The notes under the pieces were generated by a model that had not been told where the DNA came from, ran no database searches, and saw nothing but the letters and a program-made list of their open reading frames with translations. 64,000 nt of DNA from Rhizobium sp. Leaf306 (GTDB lineage: Bacteria > Pseudomonadota > Alphaproteobacteria > Rhizobiales > Rhizobiaceae), in NCBI RefSeq assembly GCF_001423425.1, contig NZ_LMNX01000003.1:591044-655043 (forward strand), given 5' to 3'. How positions within the stretch are numbered: the first letter of the stretch is position 1; the number at the start of each line of letters is the position of its first letter. Of the stretch, positions 58,335 to 64,000 are shown in pieces. The position numbers and the translations under genes are program-made.

Positions 58335-59540
58335 ATGAAGACTGCAGATCCAGAATTGATGCGGGCGATCAATCGTTTCACGGTGCTGGACAAGATCCGC
58401 AGGCGCGGCCCGATTTCCCGGGTCGAGATCAGCGAACGTTCGCAGCTGTCGACCACGACCGTCTCGGCTATCACTGCCTCTCTGCTCGACGACGGACTGA
58501 TCCTGACGAGGCACGAGGGCGATATCAGAAATACGGCGGCACGGGGCAGGCCGCGGGTGATGCTGGAGCTCAACCCGGATGCGGCACGCGTCGTCGGCGC
58601 AAAGATCGCCAATAACCGCCTCGTTTTCGCGCTGACGAATTTCTGCGGCGAGGTTCTGTCGCAGCTCACCATCCCTGTCCGCGTCGACAGGCTGCCGATC
58701 GGCGTGATCAGCGATCTCGTCGAAGACGGCGTGCGGCGGTGCATCGTCGATGCCGGTCTTTCGTTGAGCGACATCGACACAGTCTGCTTAGGCCTGCCAG
58801 GGGTTGTCGAACATCGCACCGGAAAGGTGCGCTCCAGCCCTATCTTTCGCGAGACGGATATCAATTTCGCCGAGGAAATGACGAGCCGGCTCGGCCTTCC
58901 GACCATCGTCGAAAGCGATGCGCACGCGATCGCTTTGTCGCATCACTGGTTCGGTCAAGCCCGGGACCTCGACGATTTCGTCATCGTCTCGCTTGAGCAG
59001 ACGTTGGGGCTCGCCCTTCTTCACAACGGGCAGGTGTTCCGTGGAGCTGGCGGTCTCAGTCATAATCTCGGCGACCTGGTGCTCGGCGCGACATCCGAGG
59101 AGACGCTCAGGCTTTCGGCGGTTGCCGGCGAGACAGCCATTTTCGGCGAGCAGCAGCTGGTGGGGCATTTCGCCGAAGCCGTGCGGCTCGGGCGCGGTAT
59201 GGCGCATGCGCAGGCGCTGATCGCCTCCGAGAACAATCCCTTGTCGGGCGCCGCTATTAGGGCCGGCGAAGCTGTCGGGCTGGCGATTGCCAACATCGTC
59301 ACGCTGTTCGGTCCGCCCCGCGTCATCATCGTCGGCTCGACGCTGGGGCTCGGCGCGGTGTTTACCGACAGCCTGCAGCAATCCTATTCCCGCGCGATCC
59401 CGAGCTCGATCAGCGAAGTCGCCGAACTGGTTTTCGACCAGTCGACCGATGAAGCCTGGGCGCAGGGAGCGGCGGTCGTCGCTCTGCGGGAGCTTTACGA
59501 GTCGCCCTGGGGAACGACAGGTCCCGCTTCGAGCCTCTAG
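58335..59540 (+). CDS. ROK-family transcriptional regulator
   Basis: 401 residues. N-terminal helix-turn-helix ISRVEISERSQLSTTTVSAI (about 25-45) followed by a ROK sugar-kinase-like domain with VESDAHAIALSHHWFGQ, LGLALLHNGQVF and the GAGGLSHNLGDLVLG segment. Canonical ROK zinc-site cysteines are not seen in the last segment, and there is no intact kinase motif, so it is a regulator rather than a kinase. It probably represses the divergent importer and the downstream sugar genes when a sugar is absent. The start is not certain; ATG 58335 is preferred though no good ribosome site is visible. Confidence 0.85.
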   Translation: MKTADPELMRAINRFTVLDKIRRRGPISRVEISERSQLSTTTVSAITASLLDDGLILTRHEGDIRNTAARGRPRVMLELNPDAARVVGAKIANNRLVFALTNFCGEVLSQLTIPVRVDRLPIGVISDLVEDGVRRCIVDAGLSLSDIDTVCLGLPGVVEHRTGKVRSSPIFRETDINFAEEMTSRLGLPTIVESDAHAIALSHHWFGQARDLDDFVIVSLEQTLGLALLHNGQVFRGAGGLSHNLGDLVLGATSEETLRLSAVAGETAIFGEQQLVGHFAEAVRLGRGMAHAQALIASENNPLSGAAIRAGEAVGLAIANIVTLFGPPRVIIVGSTLGLGAVFTDSLQQSYSRAIPSSISEVAELVFDQSTDEAWAQGAAVVALRELYESPWGTTGPASSL

Positions 59541-59579
59541 CGCAGGCGAACCACATATTTGCAACTTTGGGAGGAGACT

Positions 59580-60680
59580 ATGCAAAAACTCGGCATCGGC
59601 ATCATCGGATGCGGCAACATATCGTCAGCCTATCTGAAAGCGATGGCGTCTTTCCCGGTCCTCGACATCCGCGGCATCGCCGACCTCAATCACGGTCTGG
59701 CGGAGCAGCGCGCCGGAGAATTCAACCTTTCGGCCAAGAGCATCGATGAGTTGCTCGGCGATCCGGAGATCCAGCTGATCGTCAACCTAACCGTGCCCAA
59801 GGCGCATGTGGAGGTCGGTCTTCGCGCCCTTGCTCATGGCAAGCATACCTATTCCGAAAAGCCGCTCGGGATTACCTTTGCGGAAGGCAAGAAGCTGGCA
59901 GAGACCGCGAAGACGACTGGTCTTCGGACCGGCGCGGCACCCGATACGTTCCTCGGCGGCTCGCACCAGACGGCGCGGTCGATCATCGATACGGGCGTGC
60001 TGGGAACGCCGGTTGGCGGAACCGCCACCTTCATGTGCCCCGGCCACGAACGTTGGCATCCAAACCCGGATTTCTACTATGAGGCCGGCGGCGGCCCGAT
60101 GCTCGATATGGGGCCTTACTACATCACCGACCTCGTCAACCTTCTGGGTCCGGTTGCCAAAGTCGCGGGCTTTGCGGTCACTCCGCGCAACGAGCGCACG
60201 ATCACCAGCGAACCTCGCAACGGCCAGAAGATCCCGGTGCATATTCCCACGCATGTTTCGAGCGTCATGGCGTTTGAAAACGGAGCCGTGGTGCAGATCA
60301 GCATGAGCTTCGACGTCGCGGGTCACAAGCATGTGCCGCTCGAGGTCTACGGTACCGAGGGAACGCTGATTGTCCCCGATCCGAACCACTTCGGCGGCGA
60401 CATTCAGCTGCTGAAGAAAGGCGGCAGCTTCGAGCTGCAGCCGACGACGGAACCCTATGCGGATGGCAATTACCGGTCGCTCGGCGTTGCGGACATGGCT
60501 CATGCCATCCTGTCCGACCGCCCGCATCGGGCAAGCGGAGACCTGGCTCTGCATGTCCTTGAGGTCATGGAAGCCTTCGGCACCGCGGCGGACAAGGGGC
60601 AGACCGTTGACATCACTACCAAGCCCGAGCGGCCGGCACCGCTTTCGCAATCCTTGATAGACGGGCAGATCGCCCGCTGA
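59580..60680 (+). CDS. Gfo/Idh/MocA-family oxidoreductase (ThuB-like)
   Basis: 366 residues. Rossmann fold GIGIIGCGNISSAYLKAM at the N-terminus and catalytic motif SEKPLG (EKP) near residue 100, with the C-terminal beta-sheet domain. This is the family of inositol dehydrogenase, glucose-fructose oxidoreductase and ThuB, the last of which oxidises disaccharides at C3 together with ThuA in rhizobia. GGGAGGAG precedes the ATG. It is 22 bases before the ThuA-like gene. The substrate is probably the sugar taken up by the importer. Confidence 0.9.
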   Translation: MQKLGIGIIGCGNISSAYLKAMASFPVLDIRGIADLNHGLAEQRAGEFNLSAKSIDELLGDPEIQLIVNLTVPKAHVEVGLRALAHGKHTYSEKPLGITFAEGKKLAETAKTTGLRTGAAPDTFLGGSHQTARSIIDTGVLGTPVGGTATFMCPGHERWHPNPDFYYEAGGGPMLDMGPYYITDLVNLLGPVAKVAGFAVTPRNERTITSEPRNGQKIPVHIPTHVSSVMAFENGAVVQISMSFDVAGHKHVPLEVYGTEGTLIVPDPNHFGGDIQLLKKGGSFELQPTTEPYADGNYRSLGVADMAHAILSDRPHRASGDLALHVLEVMEAFGTAADKGQTVDITTKPERPAPLSQSLIDGQIAR

Positions 60681-60702
60681 CACCACACTGGAGGAGACTG
60701 AT

Positions 60703-61344
<642 letters not shown>

Positions 61345-61397
61345 TGGTTGCCTGACGCTCAGTCCACCCGATCTCCGACAAGCATGGCTCGGCTCTC

Positions 61398-62549
61398 ATG
61401 AAAATCTCGGCGATAAAGCCCTATGTCACCAAACTCGGTGTTCGCAACCAACTGCTTCTCAAGGTGGAAACGGAGGAGGGGATTTATGGTTGGGGCGAGT
61501 CGGGCCTGTCATATCGAGAGAAGGCGGTTCTCGGGGCGATCGATCACTACAGCCGGTTTCTGATCGGTCGGGATCCGATGCAGTGCGGCGCCTTGTGGCA
61601 GGAGATGTATCGAAGCCAGTATTTCGAGGGCGGACGGGTGTTGACGGCCGCGATCTCTGCCCTCGACATCGCCTTTCACGATATCAAGGGTAAGGCTCTC
61701 GGAGTGCCCGTGTACCAATTGCTCGGAGGCCGGCAGCGTGAGCTAGTGCCGGCCTTCGCGACAGCCTCTGCCGAACCGGGACCTGACATGGTCGAGCAGG
61801 CGCTGCTCCTGAAGGCCTGGGGATGGCGGTGCATCCGGATGATCGCCACCGGCCAGGAAAACAGCGATCGTTTCGAACCACGCGAGTCGATCGCGACGAC
61901 AGCCGAATGGGTCACCCGCGTGCGCGAGGCCGTGGGCCATGAGATAACGCTCGGTGTCGAGTACCATCATCGCCTCAGCGTCGCCGAGGCCGCCTCGTTT
62001 TGTCAAAAGCTGCCGCGGGGCACTCTGGATTTCATCGAGGAACCGATCCGCGACGAGACGCCCGGTGCCTACGAAGCACTGCGCAGAATGACGGAGATAC
62101 CGTTTGCTATCGGCGAGGAGTTTTCGTCGAAATGGCAATTCCTTCCCTATGTCGAACGTGACCTCCTGCAGTTCTGCCGCATCGACATCTGCAATGTCGG
62201 CGGTTTCACCGAAGCGATGAAAATTGCCGGTTGGTGCGAGGCGCATTACGTCGACCTCATGCCGCATGCGCCGCTTGGCGCCGTATGCACGGCGGCCTCC
62301 GTCCACCTTGCCGCAGCCGTCGCCAACTTCGCTTGGCTGGAATGCCGCAACTCACCGACAGAGCAGCTGGGTTTCGGTGACCCCGCAACCTACCCGAAAC
62401 AGATCGGGATGGATGGAGCCTTCTACCGCGTGCCGGACGAGCCGGGTCTCGGTGTCGATGTCAATGAATCGCTTCTTCAGGCGTCGAGCTTCGAATACAG
62501 CGAGCCGCCGCACCTGCGCCGCGATGACGGCTCTTTCACCAACTGGTGA
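61398..62549 (+). CDS. Enolase-superfamily dehydratase (mandelate racemase/ManD-like)
   Basis: 383 residues. N-terminal capping domain and C-terminal TIM barrel. Metal ligands on successive strands: VEYHHRLS (Glu where Asp is common, then His), FIEEPIRDE and AIGEEFSS; a catalytic His in LMPHAPLGA. The E-x-H order and the EEP element resemble the mannonate dehydratase group. It probably dehydrates a sugar acid, though a racemase role cannot be excluded. Its ATG (61398) has no close ribosome site. Its presence makes this operon differ from the simple thuAB operon. Confidence 0.88.
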   Translation: MKISAIKPYVTKLGVRNQLLLKVETEEGIYGWGESGLSYREKAVLGAIDHYSRFLIGRDPMQCGALWQEMYRSQYFEGGRVLTAAISALDIAFHDIKGKALGVPVYQLLGGRQRELVPAFATASAEPGPDMVEQALLLKAWGWRCIRMIATGQENSDRFEPRESIATTAEWVTRVREAVGHEITLGVEYHHRLSVAEAASFCQKLPRGTLDFIEEPIRDETPGAYEALRRMTEIPFAIGEEFSSKWQFLPYVERDLLQFCRIDICNVGGFTEAMKIAGWCEAHYVDLMPHAPLGAVCTAASVHLAAAVANFAWLECRNSPTEQLGFGDPATYPKQIGMDGAFYRVPDEPGLGVDVNESLLQASSFEYSEPPHLRRDDGSFTNW

Positions 62550-62627
62550 GATCGGGACCAACCGTGTTCGTATCGTGGGTGAACGCGGATGCGCGTCCTT
62601 GGTTGATCCGCCGTGCCTAATCTCAAC

Positions 62628-62652
62628 GGAACAAAATCCGGCTCCGCGGGTT
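62628..62652 (+). promoter_or_regulatory. EcfG-type general stress promoter, PepSY/YflT-like genes
   Basis: GGAAC, 16 bases, GGTT on the plus strand, ending 45 bases before the ATG at 62698. It is in the 148-base space after the dehydratase stop. Confidence 0.6.
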
Positions 62653-62697
62653 GTCCTCCGCGCATTCGAAAGTGAATGCAGAACTTGGAGGAACACC

Positions 62698-63012
62698 ATG
62701 AAAAAACTTAGCTTTGGCCTCGCTGCAGTCCTTCTTTCGGCATCCGCCGTTCTGGCTCAGACAGAGCCTAAGACGACCGAGACGACACCAGCGGTGAGCA
62801 CCTCCGGCGAAACCAATCCGGCCGCACCGGTCGCTGGCAAGAACAGCTTCACAGAGGCGCAGGCAAAATCGAGAATCGAAGAAGCCGGTTACGCGGAAGT
62901 CTCCGGTCTGAAGCTGGACGACCAGGGCATCTGGCGCGCCATGGGTACCAAGGACGGCAAGCACGGCAACGTGGCGCTGGACTTCCAGGGCAATGTGGTG
63001 ATGGCGAAGTAA
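62698..63012 (+). CDS. Small exported PepSY-like protein
   Basis: 104 residues. Signal peptide about residues 1-20 (VLA|QT), then a Thr/Pro/Ala-rich linker, and a PepSY-like domain at the end (AQAKSRIEEAGYAEVSGLKLDDQGIWRA-type pattern with GNVALDFQGNVV). PepSY domains occur in envelope proteins and can inhibit peptidases or bind small ligands. TTGGAGGA precedes the ATG. The gene is preceded by an EcfG-like promoter, and the 203-residue glycine-zipper protein follows after 46 bases. Confidence 0.8.
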   Translation: MKKLSFGLAAVLLSASAVLAQTEPKTTETTPAVSTSGETNPAAPVAGKNSFTEAQAKSRIEEAGYAEVSGLKLDDQGIWRAMGTKDGKHGNVALDFQGNVVMAK

Positions 63013-63058
63013 GCCTGATCGTCCCAACAACAATAACGAACACGAAGAGGAAATTCCC

Positions 63059-63670
63059 ATGCGTACCATTACTGGACTTTACGACAGCTACGATGATGCC
63101 CGCGCCGCAGTGAAGGCTCTCGAAGATGCTGGCGTGTCATCCGACGACATCAGCATCGTGTCGCACAAGAACGGCAAGGAAGATATCGAAGGCCAGGGCA
63201 GCAACGCTGCTGAAGGCGCGGGCACAGGCGCTGGCATCGGTGCCGTCGCTGGTGGCGCCGGTGGTCTTCTGGCCGGTCTCGGAATGCTCGCAATCCCAGG
63301 CGTTGGCCCGGTTGTAGCAGCTGGTTGGCTTGCAGCAACGGCAGCCGGTGCTGTCGCTGGCGCAGTGGCCGGTGGCGCAGCAGGCGGCATCGTCGGTGCA
63401 ATGATCGAATCCGGTGTGTCGGAGAAGGACGCCCACCTTTATGCCGAAGGCGTACGCCGCGGCGGTTCGCTGGTCGTCGCCAAGGTCGATGACGACAAGG
63501 CAGTGGCTTCGGAAGCGATCCTGACCCGTTCGCGTTCTGTCGATCTCAACGAGCGTCGTACAGCCTACACCAATGATGGCTGGTCGCAGTTCGACGACAA
63601 GGCTGATCCTTACACACAGGACCAGATCGACGCCGAGCGCGGTCGCTACCGCACCAACACTCCGATCTGA
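63059..63670 (+). CDS. YflT-like (general stress protein 17M) membrane-associated protein
   Basis: 203 residues. The N-terminus GLYDSYDDARAAVKALEDAG, with DDISIVSHK, matches the YflT domain found in the Bacillus general stress protein 17M and in many proteobacteria. A glycine-zipper region (about 58-122: AAGAVAGAVAGGAAGG) could form one or two membrane-embedded hairpins. The C-terminal half is acidic and polar. GAGGAA precedes the ATG. It shares the EcfG-like promoter at 62628 with the PepSY gene and has its own terminator. Confidence 0.82.
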   Translation: MRTITGLYDSYDDARAAVKALEDAGVSSDDISIVSHKNGKEDIEGQGSNAAEGAGTGAGIGAVAGGAGGLLAGLGMLAIPGVGPVVAAGWLAATAAGAVAGAVAGGAAGGIVGAMIESGVSEKDAHLYAEGVRRGGSLVVAKVDDDKAVASEAILTRSRSVDLNERRTAYTNDGWSQFDDKADPYTQDQIDAERGRYRTNTPI

Positions 63671-63681
63671 TCCATATTCTG

Positions 63682-63713
63682 AAAGGGCGGTCTTCATGGC
63701 CGCCCTTTCTTTA
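63682..63713 (+). terminator. Rho-independent terminator of YflT-like gene
   Basis: AAAGGGCGG pairs with CCGCCCTTT (9 bp, nine-base loop) and is followed by CTTTAT, 11 bases after the stop codon. Confidence 0.85.
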
Positions 63714-63844
63714 TGCCGGGCAATTGCTGGCGACTGCGCAAGGCGGCATCGATCTGTCAACTTGTGCTTTGTCAAAACCAACACGCAGCACCGCAAATTT
63801 AGGCTGGGCCGCGAACTCGATAGTCGCACTCGGGTACAATTCGC

Positions 63845-64000
63845 GTGAAAATAGCCAGCTACAACGTCAACGGCATCAACGGGCGGATCGATATCCTCCT
63901 CCAGTGGCTGGAGGAATCGCAGCCTGATGTCGTGTGTCTGCAGGAGCTCAAAGCGCCTGATCAAAAGTTTCCAATCAAAGCCATTGAAGCAGCCGGTTAC
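63845..64000 (+). CDS. xthA: Exodeoxyribonuclease III (3' partial)
   Basis: 52 codons are visible before the window ends. The start is GTG at 63845; the site before it is weak. IASYNVNGINGRIDILLQWL is the classic N-terminus of ExoIII/APE family enzymes, and VVCLQELKAPD supplies the catalytic Glu (E34 in E. coli Exo III). The enzyme removes 3' blocks and cleaves at abasic sites in base excision repair. No sign of truncation besides the window edge. Placed alone after the YflT terminator. Confidence 0.9.
   Translation, partial: MKIASYNVNGINGRIDILLQWLEESQPDVVCLQELKAPDQKFPIKAIEAAGY

Overview
The window looks like chromosome or large-replicon DNA of an alphaproteobacterium of the order Hyphomicrobiales, most likely Rhizobiaceae (Rhizobium/Agrobacterium/Neorhizobium). 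The reasons are the GC-rich coding DNA, a BA14K-family protein, a y4iL-type catalase, a divergent Mfd paralogue, ThuA/ThuB-like sugar genes, many ABC importers, and promoters of the alphaproteobacterial general-stress sigma factor type (EcfG/RpoE, GGAAC-N16/17-NGTT). I found no tRNA, rRNA, CRISPR array, insertion sequence or phage gene. Both edges cut genes: an RNase H at the left and exodeoxyribonuclease III (xthA) at the right.

Region 1 (0.6-11.4 kb) is a stress block: an outer-membrane protein, an operon of four very small proteins, a catalase-like heme protein, a DJ-1/PfpI protein, an FAD/NAD(P) protein, YidB and BA14K proteins, a Tat-exported glucose-fructose-oxidoreductase-like enzyme, and a zwf gene without pgl or edd. 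Five EcfG-like promoters sit directly upstream of these genes. More occur at 24.3-25.3 kb (Mfd paralogue, gamma-glutamylcyclotransferase, sorbosone dehydrogenase/PEBP fusion) and at 62.6 kb (PepSY and YflT-like proteins).

Region 2 (11.5-19.5 kb, minus strand) is a self-contained hydantoin/D-amino-acid cluster: polar-amino-acid-type ABC importer, N-carbamoyl-D-amino-acid hydrolase, hydantoinase, hydantoin racemase, LysR regulator and D-amino-acid transaminase. Region 3 (19.7-31.4 kb) holds signalling genes: an HWE histidine kinase, a BLUF photoreceptor next to a PAS-GGDEF-EAL enzyme, and a soluble two-PAS chemoreceptor with a C-terminal EWEEF tail. The Mfd paralogue and the dehydrogenase/PEBP fusion lie between them.

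Region 4 (31.6-40.1 kb) is a GntR-controlled peptide-type ABC importer flanked by two M20 hydrolases, the second lacking several metal ligands. It is followed by a divergent AraC regulator and a sorbitol/xylitol-type dehydrogenase (40.2-42.2 kb). Region 5 (42.3-48.9 kb, minus strand) is a thiamine salvage operon (thiX-thiY-thiM-thiE-thiD plus an SsuABC-like transporter) behind a TPP riboswitch. A 22-codon upstream ORF with a strong Shine-Dalgarno stops one base before thiX. Region 6 (49.1-53.7 kb) has a DUF2934 protein, an EAL-PAS-GGDEF protein in unusual domain order, and a copper delivery operon (DUF2946-like, PCuAC, SCO1). Region 7 (53.9-62.5 kb) is a sugar ABC importer divergent from a ROK regulator, ThuB-like oxidoreductase, ThuA-like protein and an enolase-superfamily dehydratase. 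It resembles the rhizobial trehalose/3-keto-sugar system but differs in its regulator and in the added dehydratase.

The most unusual points are the density of EcfG-like promoters, the leader-ORF arrangement under the TPP riboswitch, the M20 protein with missing metal ligands, the sorbosone dehydrogenase/PEBP fusion, the BLUF and c-di-GMP gene pair, and a permease whose only well-placed start appears to be CTG.
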